Assembly (NCBI GenBank): GCA_035633415.1
Contig: DASQEZ010000084.1
Coordinates: 1-25,605, forward strand
DNA: 25,605 bases
Direction of reading: 5' to 3'
From: Fodinibacter sp035633415
Lineage (GTDB): Bacteria > Actinomycetota > Actinomycetes > Actinomycetales > Dermatophilaceae
A program made the position numbers and the translations under genes. This document shows positions 1 to 8,339 of the stretch, one piece after another; the stretch's first letter is position 1; each line of letters opens with the position of its first letter. Under the pieces are notes generated by a model. The model was given only the letters and a program-made list of their open reading frames with translations. It ran no database searches and was not told where the DNA came from.

Positions 1-1122
1 ATGATCTTCGACGACCACGACATCCGCGACGACTGGAACACCTCGTGGTCGTGGCGCCGCGAGATGCGCGCGACCACCTGGTGGCAGGAGCGGATCGTCG
101 CCGGGCTCGGGTCCTACTGGCTGCACCAGCACCTCGGCAACCTCTCGCCGGCCGAGCTGGCCCAGGAGGAGGTCTGGCGCCGGGTCGTCGCGCACGAGGC
201 CTCGGGGGCGACCGACGAGCTCGACCTCACCGCGCACGTCGACGCCCTCGCCGCCCGGGCCGACGCCGAGCCCTCGACCTACCGGTGGAGCTACAGCCGT
301 GCCCTGGGCGACTGCACGCTGCTCGTCATCGACTCCCGCGCCGCGCGCGAGCTGCGACCCGACGGCCGGTCCATGCTCGACGCCGTCGAGATGCGCTGGG
401 TCGACGAGGTGATGAGGGGCGGGGTGCGGCACCTGTTCATCGGCACCTCGCTGCCCTTCCTGCTCCCGCCCGGCCTGCACGACTTCGAGGCGATGGACGA
501 GGCGCTCGCCCAGGGCGCCTACGGACGGTCGGTGGCGCGGGCCGCCGAGAAGCTGCGCCGCAGCATCGACCTCGAGCACTGGGCGGCGTTCAACGAGGGA
601 TTCGACGAGCTCTTCGAGATGGTCATGCAGGTGGCCCGGGGCGAGCGCGGCCCGGCGCCCCAGACGGTCACCTTCCTGTCCGGCGACGTCCACAACTCCT
701 ATCTCGCCGAGGTCGACGACCCGCTGCGGCTCGGGGCGCAGTCGCGCGTGGTGCAGGCGGTGTGCTCGCCGATCCGCAACCCGATGCCCCGTGCCGTGCG
801 GGTCGTCATGTCACTCTTCGCCAGGTCGCTGGTGCGCCCGATGCGGTTCGTCGCGTCGCGCTCGCCCCGAGTGCCCGACCCGGCCCACCCCTGGACGGTC
901 ACCGACGGCCCCTGGTTCGACAACAACATCGCGCTGGTCACGGTGGGTCCCGAGGCACTCTCGCTCGCCTGGGTCACCGGGGTCGTCGAGGACGACCCCG
1001 GCCACCCGCGGCTGCAGCAGGTGTACGCCGCGCGGCTCGATCCGCTGCCCGCGACGGTCAGGGTCGCGTCCGGGTCCGTTCAGGGTTGGACCCCGGCGCG
1101 GAACACCGGAGGCGTCGCCTAG
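1..1122 (+). CDS. PhoD-like metallophosphatase, C-terminal part (5' truncated by window edge)
   Basis: This is the 3' part (373 codons) of an alkaline phosphatase D/PhoD-like metallophosphatase, a family of phosphodiesterases/phosphomonoesterases using Fe/Ca or other divalent metals. The window opens directly on the conserved block IFDDHDIRDDWN, whose Asp and His residues bind metal in this family. A second metal block, FLSGDVHNSYLAEV, lies at about residues 225-238. The ATG at position 1 is an internal Met of the motif, not the true start; family members carry a substantial N-terminal region before it. The end is TAG at 1120-1122, followed by a strong hairpin. No signal peptide can be judged because the N-terminus is outside the window. 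The family is fairly sure; the substrate is unknown. Confidence 0.85.
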   Translation: MIFDDHDIRDDWNTSWSWRREMRATTWWQERIVAGLGSYWLHQHLGNLSPAELAQEEVWRRVVAHEASGATDELDLTAHVDALAARADAEPSTYRWSYSRALGDCTLLVIDSRAARELRPDGRSMLDAVEMRWVDEVMRGGVRHLFIGTSLPFLLPPGLHDFEAMDEALAQGAYGRSVARAAEKLRRSIDLEHWAAFNEGFDELFEMVMQVARGERGPAPQTVTFLSGDVHNSYLAEVDDPLRLGAQSRVVQAVCSPIRNPMPRAVRVVMSLFARSLVRPMRFVASRSPRVPDPAHPWTVTDGPWFDNNIALVTVGPEALSLAWVTGVVEDDPGHPRLQQVYAARLDPLPATVRVASGSVQGWTPARNTGGVA

Positions 1123-1126
1123 CGTT

Positions 1127-1176
1127 GGGCGGGCAGGAGACGGGTGCGACAGCCTCGCACGTCGTCTCACCCGCCC
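1127..1176 (+). terminator. Hairpin after the PhoD-like gene
   Basis: A nested inverted repeat starts 4 nt after the stop codon. GGGCGGG (1127-1133) pairs with CCCGCCC (1170-1176), GAGAC (1137-1141) with GTCTC (1164-1168), and GTGCGA (1144-1149) with TCGCAC (1155-1160), around a 5-nt loop. That is 18 base pairs with small internal loops. There is no U-tract, as is common for actinobacterial terminators. It separates the phosphatase from the ABC exporter unit. Confidence 0.6.
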
Positions 1177-1208
1177 GCCGGTCCGCCGGCCCGCACGCGA
1201 GGACCGAC

Positions 1209-1985
1209 ATGACGCTCACCAACGCGCCCGCCAGCAGGACCAGCGAGCGCCTGGCCGCCGCCCGCGTGGAGGGTCTGAGCAAGGTCTACGGCTCCGGTGA
1301 CACGCGCGTCGTGGCGCTCGACGACGTCACTCTCGACCTGTACGCCGGCGAGTTCACCGCGATCATGGGCAAGTCCGGCTCCGGCAAGTCGACGCTGATG
1401 CACTGTGCCGCAGGGCTGGATGACGCCACATCTGGCCACGTCTACCTCGGCGACGTCGACCTCACCACGCTCAAGGAGAAGCACCTCACCGAGCTGCGTC
1501 GTGACCGGATCGGCTTCGTCTTCCAAGCCTTCAACCTCGTGCCGACCCTGACCGCGCAGGAGAACATCGTGCTCCCGGCGGCGATCGCCGGCCGGCGCCC
1601 GGACCCGGCGTGGTTCGACGAGGTCGTCGACACGGTGGGCCTGCGCGACCGGCTCGGGCACCGCCCGAGCGAGCTCTCGGGCGGTCAGCAGCAGCGGGTG
1701 GCCTGCGCGCGTGCCCTCGTCGGCCGCCCCGACGTCGTCTTCGCCGACGAGCCCACCGGCAACCTCGACTCCACGTCCGGGGCCGAGGTGCTCGGCTTCC
1801 TGCGCCGGGTGGTCGACACCCACGGCCAGACCGTCGTGATGGTGACCCACGATCCCGGGGCCGCCAGCTGGACCGACCGGGTGGTCTTCCTCGCGGACGG
1901 CCGGGTCGTCGAGGAACTGCGTGCTCCGACGCCCGAGCGGGTGCTGGCGGCGATGGCACGGCTCGACCAGCCCGCCGGGGTCTGA
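1209..1985 (+). CDS. ABC transporter ATP-binding protein (LolD/MacB-type)
   Basis: A 258-residue ATPase of the LolD/MacB/FtsE-like subfamily that powers exporters or mechanotransmitters with FtsX-type permeases. All nucleotide-binding motifs are intact: Walker A GKSGSGKST (54-62), Q-loop Gln106, signature LSGGQ (156-160), Walker B VVFADEP with catalytic Glu181, and H-loop His214. The start is ATG 1209, chosen because GAGGA (1199-1203) sits 5 nt upstream; the reading frame is open far upstream but nothing there looks conserved. The stop (TGA 1983-1985) is 2 nt from the GTG of the permease, so the two are almost certainly co-transcribed and translationally coupled. The substrate is unknown; relatives export lipoproteins, peptides or macrolides. 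Confidence 0.93.
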   Translation: MTLTNAPASRTSERLAAARVEGLSKVYGSGDTRVVALDDVTLDLYAGEFTAIMGKSGSGKSTLMHCAAGLDDATSGHVYLGDVDLTTLKEKHLTELRRDRIGFVFQAFNLVPTLTAQENIVLPAAIAGRRPDPAWFDEVVDTVGLRDRLGHRPSELSGGQQQRVACARALVGRPDVVFADEPTGNLDSTSGAEVLGFLRRVVDTHGQTVVMVTHDPGAASWTDRVVFLADGRVVEELRAPTPERVLAAMARLDQPAGV

Positions 1986-1987
1986 CC

Positions 1988-4546
1988 GTGCTTCGAGCGA
2001 CCTGGCGCAGCGTCTTCGCGCGCAAGCTCCGCCTCTTCCTCAGCGCCTTCGCCGTCATCCTCGGCGTGGCGTTCGTGTCCGGCTCCTACGTCTTCACCGA
2101 CACCCTCGGTCGAGCCTTCACCGGGCTGACCAGCGGGGCGGTCGGCGACGTCATCGTGCGGCCGGGCACGTCGGCCGACAGCGGGGGTGGCTTCGGCGGG
2201 GGCACCGCCGGGGGGCGCACCATCTCGTCCTCTCTCGTCGACGAGCTGGCCACCGTTCCCGGCGCAGCCCGCGCCGATGGCCGGATCAGCAACTTCGGCA
2301 CCTTCGTCGTCGGCAAGGACGGCAAGCTGATCGGTGGTGCGGGACCGCCCGGGATCGCCGTCAACTACTCCGGCGGGCCGGCGGCCAACGGGGTGCCCGC
2401 CGCGACGCTCGAGCGCGGTCGCTGGCCGGCGGCCGCGGGCGAGATCGTGCTCGACGACTCCACCGCCGACAAGGCCGGCTACCTCATCGGCGAAACCGTG
2501 CCGATCGTCACCGCGACCGAACAGCCCCGCCTCGAGGCGCGCCTCGTGGGCACCGCCTCGTTCGGTGGGTCGACCCTGGTCGGAGCCAGCATCGTCATGT
2601 TCGACACCGCCCAGGCGCAGGAGCTCTTCCTCGGAGGCGAGGACGCCTACTCGCAGGTCTGGGTGACCGCGGCGCCCGGCACCACCCAGGACCAGCTGCG
2701 CGAGGCCGTGGCCACGGTGCTGCCGTCCGACACCCAGGCGGCGACGGGGGACGACACCGCCGCCCGTGCCGCCAGCCGGATCGACGAGGCGCTGTCCTTC
2801 GTCACGACGTTCCTCCTGGTCTTCGCCGGCATCGCCCTGACCGTCGGGGCGTTCCTCATCGTCAACACCTTCTCGATCCTCGTGGCCCAGCGCAGCCGTG
2901 AGCTGGCCCTGCTGCGCGCGATCGGGGCCAGCCGTCGCCAGGTGGCCCGGTCGGTGCTGGTCGAAGCGGGCGTGGTGGGGTTCCTGGGGTCGGCCGTGGG
3001 GGTCGTCCTGGGCGTGCTGCTCGCCATCGGCATCAAGGGGGTCTTCGGGCGCTTCGGCCTCGACCTCAGCAAGAACGCGCTCGTGCTCGAGCCGCGCACG
3101 GTGGTCGTCAGCCTGGTCGTGGGGGTGCTGGTCACGCTCGCCGCCGCCTACCTGCCGGCTCGGAGAGCGGGCAGCGTGCCCCCGGTGGCCGCGATGCGCG
3201 ACGACGTGGCCCTCGCCGAGAGCGGGCTGAAGTGGCGACTCAGCGTGGGCGGCGTGCTCCTCGCCGCAGGCGTCGGCGGCATGACGGCCGGGCTGCTGGG
3301 CGTGGGGTCCGAGCCCACCTACGTGCTCGGTGCCGGCGCCTTCGGCGTGCTGGTGGGCACGGCCCTGTTGAGCCCCGTGCTCGGGCGGCCGGTGCTCGCC
3401 GGCCTGGGCTGGGTCTACCGGCGCGGGTTCGGCGCGGTCGGGCTCATGGCGGAGCAGAACACCCGACGCAACCCACGCCGCACCGCCGCCACCGCGTCGG
3501 CCCTGATGATCGGCGTGTCACTCGTGACGATGATGGCGGTGCTCGGGGCATCGGCAAAGGCGAGCCTCGACAAGACGCTGGCCGAGGACATCATCGCCGA
3601 CTTCGTCGTGACCAACCCGGTGGGGCAGCCGTTCTCGGGCGCCGTGGCGAACGACATCGAACAGGTGCCCGGCGTCGCGGACGTCGCGCGGGTGCGGGCC
3701 GCCCTGCTCCAGGTCGACGGGGACAGGGACTTCGCCACGGCCGTGGACCCGGATGCCATCACTGCTGTCGCACGACCCGACGTGACGACCGGCTCGTTCG
3801 CCGACCTCGGCGCGACCACGGCGGCCCTGTCGACCGACTTCGCCGCCGAGAAGGGGCTGTCCGTCGGGTCGACCGTCACGATCGGCTACGCCGGTGAGGA
3901 GACCCAGGTGGAGGTGGTCGCCACCTACGTCGCCGACAGCGTGCTCCAGTCGGACGTCACGATGTCGCTCGAGGGGTTCGACGCCATCGGGGTGCCGCCG
4001 ACCGACCGCACGGTCTACGTGGTCGCCCAGCCGGGAACCGATCGTGCCGCGCTCGCTGCCGGTCTGGACCGCGTGGTCGCCGACCTGCCGACCGTCAGCG
4101 TGAACGACCAGGCCTCGTTCGCCGCCGAACAGCGCGAGCCCATCGACCGCCTGCTCTTCATCGTGTACGCCCTGCTCGGCCTGGCGGTCGTGATCGCGGT
4201 GCTCGGAATCGTCAACACGCTTGCCCTGTCCGTCATCGAGCGGATCCGCGAGATCGGCCTGCTCCGCGCCGTCGGCCTCAGCCGCCGCCAGCTGCGCACC
4301 ATGCTGCGACTGGAGGCGGTGGCGATCGCCCTGCTCGGTGCGGTGCTCGGAGTCGTGGTGGGTCTCGCGTTCGCGCTGGCTCTGCAGCGATCGCTGGCCG
4401 ACGACGGGCTCGACGTGCTCGCGATCCCCGGCGGACAGCTCGTCGGCTTCGTGCTGGTCGCTGGTGTGGTCGGGGTGCTGGCCGCGCTCTGGCCCGGCCG
4501 CCGGGCCGCGCGCCTGGACGTGCTGCGCGCGATCGGGACGGACTGA
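1988..4546 (+). CDS. ABC transporter permease with two FtsX domains
   Basis: An 852-residue membrane protein starting at GTG 1988, just 2 nt after the ATPase stop. TM1 is at about residues 17-36, followed by a large extracytoplasmic domain (about 40-270) with a Gly-rich loop near 66-77. The first FtsX domain spans about 271-390 (it contains RELALLRAIGASRRQVARS). Extra TM segments lie near 417-440 and 445-470. A second TM plus extracytoplasmic domain covers about 504-717, and a second FtsX domain about 718-845 (REIGLLRAVGLSRRQLRTM). This duplicated MacB-like architecture is typical of Gram-positive exporters in which one polypeptide supplies both halves of the permease. It acts with the upstream ATPase. 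It converges with the WXG100 gene, with only 12 nt between stops. Substrate unknown. Confidence 0.92.
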   Translation: MLRATWRSVFARKLRLFLSAFAVILGVAFVSGSYVFTDTLGRAFTGLTSGAVGDVIVRPGTSADSGGGFGGGTAGGRTISSSLVDELATVPGAARADGRISNFGTFVVGKDGKLIGGAGPPGIAVNYSGGPAANGVPAATLERGRWPAAAGEIVLDDSTADKAGYLIGETVPIVTATEQPRLEARLVGTASFGGSTLVGASIVMFDTAQAQELFLGGEDAYSQVWVTAAPGTTQDQLREAVATVLPSDTQAATGDDTAARAASRIDEALSFVTTFLLVFAGIALTVGAFLIVNTFSILVAQRSRELALLRAIGASRRQVARSVLVEAGVVGFLGSAVGVVLGVLLAIGIKGVFGRFGLDLSKNALVLEPRTVVVSLVVGVLVTLAAAYLPARRAGSVPPVAAMRDDVALAESGLKWRLSVGGVLLAAGVGGMTAGLLGVGSEPTYVLGAGAFGVLVGTALLSPVLGRPVLAGLGWVYRRGFGAVGLMAEQNTRRNPRRTAATASALMIGVSLVTMMAVLGASAKASLDKTLAEDIIADFVVTNPVGQPFSGAVANDIEQVPGVADVARVRAALLQVDGDRDFATAVDPDAITAVARPDVTTGSFADLGATTAALSTDFAAEKGLSVGSTVTIGYAGEETQVEVVATYVADSVLQSDVTMSLEGFDAIGVPPTDRTVYVVAQPGTDRAALAAGLDRVVADLPTVSVNDQASFAAEQREPIDRLLFIVYALLGLAVVIAVLGIVNTLALSVIERIREIGLLRAVGLSRRQLRTMLRLEAVAIALLGAVLGVVVGLAFALALQRSLADDGLDVLAIPGGQLVGFVLVAGVVGVLAALWPGRRAARLDVLRAIGTD

Positions 4547-4558
4547 GGCCCCCCGCGC

Positions 4559-4849
4559 CTACGAGAACATTCGCGTCGCCGCCGCCTCGGCATCGGCGTA
4601 CTGCGACCCGGCCGCCCCGAGCACCTGGCCGATCGAGTCGAGCGAGGCGCGGACCTGATGCTGGGTGCCACGCCACTGCGCAACGACCCCCTGGAACTGC
4701 ACGGATGCCGTGCCCGTCCAGGCGTCCTGCAGGCCGGTGAGCCGCGCCAGCATGACGCCCACCTGACCCTCGATGTCAGCCGAGATGCGGGCCACGTCAC
4801 CCGCCGCCGCGGCGATGCGGTCGGTGTCGACCTGGAACTGTGCGCTCAT
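4559..4849 (-). CDS. WXG100 family protein (ESAT-6-like), orphan
   Basis: A 96-residue protein with the length and pattern of the WXG100/ESAT-6 family, small helical-hairpin proteins secreted by type VII (ESX) systems. The WxG turn is W44-T45-G46 between two predicted helices. A YxxxE element (Y84 to E88) near the C-terminus matches the general T7SS export signal YxxxD/E. The start is the ATG at 4847-4849, with an AAGGGGG ribosome-binding site upstream on this strand. A TACGCT hexamer (4904-4909, minus) could be its -10. No EccC, EccD, mycosin or second WXG gene is nearby, so it is an orphan or a cytosolic family member. Its partner and role cannot be told from sequence. Confidence 0.85.
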   Translation of the reverse strand: MSAQFQVDTDRIAAAAGDVARISADIEGQVGVMLARLTGLQDAWTGTASVQFQGVVAQWRGTQHQVRASLDSIGQVLGAAGSQYADAEAAATRMFS

Positions 4850-5039
4850 GTCGGCGCCCCCCTTCGTGGTGGGCGGCACCCCGGCGGTGCGCCCGTGGTC
4901 GTGAGCGTAGGTCGAACGGCCCGGGCGGCCCGCCGGTTTTCCACAGGCCGTCCCGCCCCACGGTGACCGAGGCGGGCAGCCGGGCGGGCGCCATCCGCGC
5001 GCCTGATCGGGTGTCCGGCTCGGGCCGCAGCGCCGCACC

Positions 5040-5045
5040 TAGGAT
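5040..5045 (+). promoter_or_regulatory. -10 element TAGGAT, probable leaderless promoter
   Basis: TAGGAT ends 6 nt before the GTG at 5052, which would place transcription initiation at the start codon. The embedded AGGA could instead act as a Shine-Dalgarno sequence 7 nt from the start. No convincing -35 is visible. Confidence 0.5.
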
Positions 5046-5051
5046 CTGGGA

Positions 5052-5828
5052 GTGGCCATCCTCATCGACCCGCCTCGGCCCGAGGCGCACGGCCGCCGGT
5101 GGTCGCACCTGGTCAGTGACACCAGCATCGAGGAGCTGCACCGCTTCGCCCGCTCGCTCGGCATCCCCGAACGCGGCTTCGAGGGCGACCACTACGACAT
5201 CCCGGAGGAGCGCTACACGTCCGTCGTCGCGGCCGGGGCGCAGCCGACACCGGCTCGCGAGCTGCTCCGGGCCCTGCAGGCGAGCGGGCTGCGGATGCAG
5301 AAGCGGCGGGGGGACAAGGGGGTCGCGCGGGTGCACGGCATCCGGTTCGTCGACGGCACGTCGGCCGACGTCGACCTGATCAGGTCCGACCGCGAGGCCG
5401 ACGAGGTGCGCGTCTTCGCGGCGATGGCCTTCGTGCGCGACGACGCCGGCGACTTCGCGGTCGTCCACTCCATCCGCAGGGGCGAGTGGGGGGCTCCGGG
5501 AGGATGGCGTGAAGTGGGAGAGTCAGTGCGCGAGAACGCTGTTCGCGAGGTCCGCGAAGAGACCGGCCTCGTCGTCGGAACGATCGACCTCGTGCCGCTC
5601 GGCTACGAGCGCTTCCACCACCGCTCGAGCGGGGGGCTGTGGGTCGAGGGCCGTGATCTGCTCCAGGTCTTCGAGGTGCGGGTCCCGGGGCTGCGCCCGA
5701 CCCTCCACGCCGAGCTCGACGACACCTCGGACCGCCGCTGGGTGACCTGGGACGAGCTGCGGCTCGAGTGCGCCGACCAGTTCTGGTGGCCGCTGGCCGA
5801 CGCCGTGCTCAGCCCGCGAGGCGGGTGA
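5052..5828 (+). CDS. DUF4031-Nudix hydrolase fusion
   Basis: A 258-residue two-domain protein. Residues 1-80 carry the DUF4031 pattern (MAILIDPPRP..HG..WSHLVSD, then ELHRFA). Residues 118-250 are a Nudix hydrolase with a perfect Nudix box, G151-x5-E157-x7-RE-V-x-EE-x-G-L173, which binds Mg2+ for hydrolysis of a nucleoside diphosphate linked to another moiety. GAPGGWREVGE immediately precedes the helix, as in ADP-ribose or NTP pyrophosphatases. The GTG start was chosen because the DUF4031 family begins exactly there and a -10-like box precedes it. The last 20 nt overlap the 3' end of the convergent HD gene. The substrate is not predictable. Confidence 0.88.
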   Translation: MAILIDPPRPEAHGRRWSHLVSDTSIEELHRFARSLGIPERGFEGDHYDIPEERYTSVVAAGAQPTPARELLRALQASGLRMQKRRGDKGVARVHGIRFVDGTSADVDLIRSDREADEVRVFAAMAFVRDDAGDFAVVHSIRRGEWGAPGGWREVGESVRENAVREVREETGLVVGTIDLVPLGYERFHHRSSGGLWVEGRDLLQVFEVRVPGLRPTLHAELDDTSDRRWVTWDELRLECADQFWWPLADAVLSPRGG

Positions 5829-6465
5829 TCTCGCGCGCGAGGTTCTCGCGCGCGGACGGCTCCCACTCGGCACGGGCGTGCGCGGTGCGGTAGACGTGCT
5901 CGCGTACCAGGAACGGCCGCAGCACCTCGGTGCGGGCCGCCGCGTAGGCCGCGACCGGCACGGATGCGTACTCCTCGCGGACCTGGGCGCAGTACTCGTC
6001 GAACCGCGCCACCGGAGCGGCGAGCACCCACAGGTCGGCATCGTGCACCACCACTCGGGCCGGGTCGTCGAGGGCCTCGGCCGTCAGCTGGTGGGACGCC
6101 GTGTCGAGCACCACCGCGACCACCCGTGCGGTCAGCTCGGGGTCGACCTGGAGCCGGCCCAGCTGTCGTGCTGCCAGCGACGCGCTCTCGGCCTCGTTCG
6201 CCGCCGTCGGGTCCACGGCGTAGACGGCGTCGTGGAACCAGGTGGCCAGGGCGGCCACGGCGTGGTTCGTTCCGTTCACACCGCCGGCCGAGCACAGCAT
6301 GTCGACCGCCGTCAGCACCTCGCTGAGATGCGTGGTGTCGTGGTAGCGGCGGTGCGGCTCGTGCCAGCGGCGGAGCAGGTCACTGCCGACGTCGTCCACG
6401 GTGGCGACGGTCCCCGCTGCCACGGCGGCGCAGTCCGCCCGCCACCGCCCCCTGAGCGCGTCCAT
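5809..6465 (-). CDS. HD-superfamily phosphohydrolase (COG4339-like)
   Basis: A 218-residue predicted metal-dependent phosphohydrolase. HD-type metal ligands are visible: H42 and H46 (YHDTTH), the H78-D79 doublet (ATWFHDAVY) and a later HDAD (141-144). The overall pattern fits the small COG4339 HD family of unknown substrate. The ATG at 6463-6465 is 31 nt after the DUF2339 gene and may be served by that transcript, or by its own start-proximal CACAGT box. The C-terminus converges with and overlaps the Nudix gene by 20 nt. The fold is well supported; the substrate is unknown. Confidence 0.85.
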   Translation of the reverse strand: MDALRGRWRADCAAVAAGTVATVDDVGSDLLRRWHEPHRRYHDTTHLSEVLTAVDMLCSAGGVNGTNHAVAALATWFHDAVYAVDPTAANEAESASLAARQLGRLQVDPELTARVVAVVLDTASHQLTAEALDDPARVVVHDADLWVLAAPVARFDEYCAQVREEYASVPVAAYAAARTEVLRPFLVREHVYRTAHARAEWEPSARENLAREITRLAG

Positions 6466-6471
6466 CGGGCC

Positions 6472-6477
6472 ACTGTG
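6472..6477 (-). promoter_or_regulatory. -10-like CACAGT, possible leaderless promoter
   Basis: On the minus strand CACAGT ends 6 nt before the ATG of the HD phosphohydrolase gene, and no Shine-Dalgarno sequence is present. The spacing matches the other start-proximal boxes in this window. The gene could also be read from the upstream DUF2339 transcript. Confidence 0.35.
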
Positions 6478-6496
6478 CCACTCGGCGGGCCCGACG

Positions 6497-8323
6497 TCAC
6501 CCGGCCAACCGGCTGCGTTCGTAGGCCTTGGCGTAGCGGCTGCCGGTGGCCAGCAGGAGCAGACCCATGACGATGAACGCCACGGAGCGCACCAGCCCGC
6601 TCAGGGCGGCGAGGTCGAAGAGGAAGAGCTTGGCGACACTGATGCCGGCCAGCACGAGTCCGGTGCGCAGGGTCAGGTCGGCGTCGCGCGAGCGCTCGAG
6701 GCCGCGCAGCAGCAGCCAGGCCGCGGCGAGCATCCAGGTGACGGTCGCCACCGCGTGCCCGACGGTGAACCCGAGCGTGGTCTCCCCGACCCTGGCTCCG
6801 AGGAGGGTGCCGACCGCGACGAGCACGGTCGTCGAGGCACCCAGGCCCAGCACCCAGGCGACCACGGTGGCGGCGAGCCGCACCTCGCGCCCGAGGCCGC
6901 GCTGGTTGCCGACGGCCCAGAGCCCGGTCGCCACCACCGCGCCGACGAGGACGCTGTCGACCAGTGCCAGCACCATGTCGTGCGTGCCGGCGGTGGATGC
7001 CGTGAGCGCGGCCAGGGGGTGCTGCACCCACGCCAGTACCGCGACGAGGGCCACCCCGGCGGCGAGCGCCAGGCTGATCCGCGAGCGGCCGACCCCGGCC
7101 GCGGCGAGACCACCGAGGGCGAGGAGCAGCAGGCCGGTGGTGACGAACCGGTCCGGGGCGCCGGAGACGACGGCGAGGACGGCCAGGACGGCACCTCCGG
7201 CACCCACCGTGGCGACGAAGTGGTCGGCGACCGGGCCGAGGGGCCGCCTGGCCAGGCTGGTGGCGGCGAGGAGCAGCACGGCCGCGGCGGAGCCCAGGGC
7301 CAGGGTGCGCACCGGCTCGTCCAGCGCCACGGTCGTCACGAGCAGGCCGGTGGTCAGCAGGGCCACGGCGACCGACGCGGAGACGTCGTGGGCGTCGCGA
7401 CGCACCGAGATCGCCGAGGTGACGAGGGTCGCCGCGAGCACGACGACCGCGACGGCGAGGTGGCCCGCGGCCTGCGCGCCACGAGGGGCGTCCACCGCGG
7501 CGACCAGCAGGGAGAGCGTCACGGGCAGCACCCGGACGACGGTGAGCGCCGGTCGGGTCCGCAACCCACCGGCCCACCAGCCGGCCACGCAGAGCACGCC
7601 GAGGAATGCCGAGACGACCCAGCCGTCGCCCCCGGCGACCACGGGGGCCAGGCCGGCCGCGCCCACGATCAGCAGCACCGCGAGCATCTCGCTGTCCCAC
7701 CGGCGGGCCAGGTGCAGTCCACCCAGCGCCACCAGCCCCGCGAGGACCAGGCCGACACCCGGCACGACCCAGCCGTAGCCGCTGGTCACCGCGACGACGT
7801 CGAGGTAGGCCGCGGCGGCGCCGGTGGCGACGAGCGCCACGGGCGCGCTGCCGACCGAAGCCCCTCCACGCCGGTCGGCCTCTCCACCGCGCACCCCGAG
7901 CCAGACCAGCACGGCGGCGAGGACGGCACCCGCGGCGACGCGCGCCGGGGGCCCGAACCACCCCTGCTGGGCGGCCAGGACCAGGAGCATCGCGACGCCG
8001 GCCATGGTGATGACGGCACCCGCGACCGCCAGGACGCGGGTCACCGCACCCTCACGGCGGTACCAGGGGACGGGGGCGGCCGGCGGGGCCGCGACCCCCC
8101 GTGGCGGCGGCGGCACGGCCGGAGCAGCCGGCGACGTTGGGCGCACGACCGCAGCAGCGGGCCGCGAGGTTGACGGAGCGGGCTGCGCGGGCGGCATCGC
8201 CGCGGCGGCCTCGCGGTCCATCTCCGACCGCAGCCGGGCCAGGCCGTTGCCCACGGCGTAGAGGCGGTTCATGGCGTCGGCGAAGTCGGACTCGAGCTGG
8301 TGGACGGCGGCACGGTTGCTCAT
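6497..8323 (-). CDS. DUF2339 polytopic membrane protein
   Basis: A 608-residue integral membrane protein. The N-terminus (about 5-38) is a polar amphipathic helix likely to form a coiled coil. It is followed by a Pro/Ala-rich linker (about 40-90) and then about a dozen or more closely spaced hydrophobic segments rich in Ala, Val, Leu and Gly to the C-terminus. The closing block (KLFLFDL..LSGLVRSVAFIVMGLLLL) is characteristic of DUF2339. The function of this family is not established. The ATG at 8321-8323 was chosen over an in-frame GTG at 8365: the latter lies inside the htrA terminator hairpin, and a CATGCT -10-like box ends exactly 6 nt upstream of the ATG. The HD gene follows 31 nt downstream. 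Confidence 0.85.
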   Translation of the reverse strand: MSNRAAVHQLESDFADAMNRLYAVGNGLARLRSEMDREAAAAMPPAQPAPSTSRPAAAVVRPTSPAAPAVPPPPRGVAAPPAAPVPWYRREGAVTRVLAVAGAVITMAGVAMLLVLAAQQGWFGPPARVAAGAVLAAVLVWLGVRGGEADRRGGASVGSAPVALVATGAAAAYLDVVAVTSGYGWVVPGVGLVLAGLVALGGLHLARRWDSEMLAVLLIVGAAGLAPVVAGGDGWVVSAFLGVLCVAGWWAGGLRTRPALTVVRVLPVTLSLLVAAVDAPRGAQAAGHLAVAVVVLAATLVTSAISVRRDAHDVSASVAVALLTTGLLVTTVALDEPVRTLALGSAAAVLLLAATSLARRPLGPVADHFVATVGAGGAVLAVLAVVSGAPDRFVTTGLLLLALGGLAAAGVGRSRISLALAAGVALVAVLAWVQHPLAALTASTAGTHDMVLALVDSVLVGAVVATGLWAVGNQRGLGREVRLAATVVAWVLGLGASTTVLVAVGTLLGARVGETTLGFTVGHAVATVTWMLAAAWLLLRGLERSRDADLTLRTGLVLAGISVAKLFLFDLAALSGLVRSVAFIVMGLLLLATGSRYAKAYERSRLAG

Positions 8324-8329
8324 GGCCCC

Positions 8330-8335
8330 AGCATG
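8330..8335 (-). promoter_or_regulatory. -10-like CATGCT, possible leaderless promoter
   Basis: CATGCT on the minus strand ends 6 nt before the DUF2339 ATG. There is no obvious ribosome-binding site (the leader is GGGGCC). It supports the downstream start choice, and the geometry matches eight other genes here. Confidence 0.4.
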
Positions 8336-8339
8336 GCGC

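Noticed and set aside
1..3. ATG at the first base as the start of the phosphatase gene
   Set aside because: It lies inside the conserved PhoD metal-binding block; the family has a long N-terminal region before it, so the gene is truncated by the window.
4937..4945. DnaA-box-like TTTTCCACA in the WXG100/Nudix intergenic region
   Set aside because: A single copy with one mismatch; no cluster of boxes, AT-rich stretch or dnaA/dnaN neighbourhood, so not an origin.
6401..8173. Long open frame of 590 codons on the plus strand opposite DUF2339
   Set aside because: Composition is Gly/Arg/Gln/His/Asp-rich with no family pattern; it is a shadow of the high-GC membrane-protein gene on the other strand.
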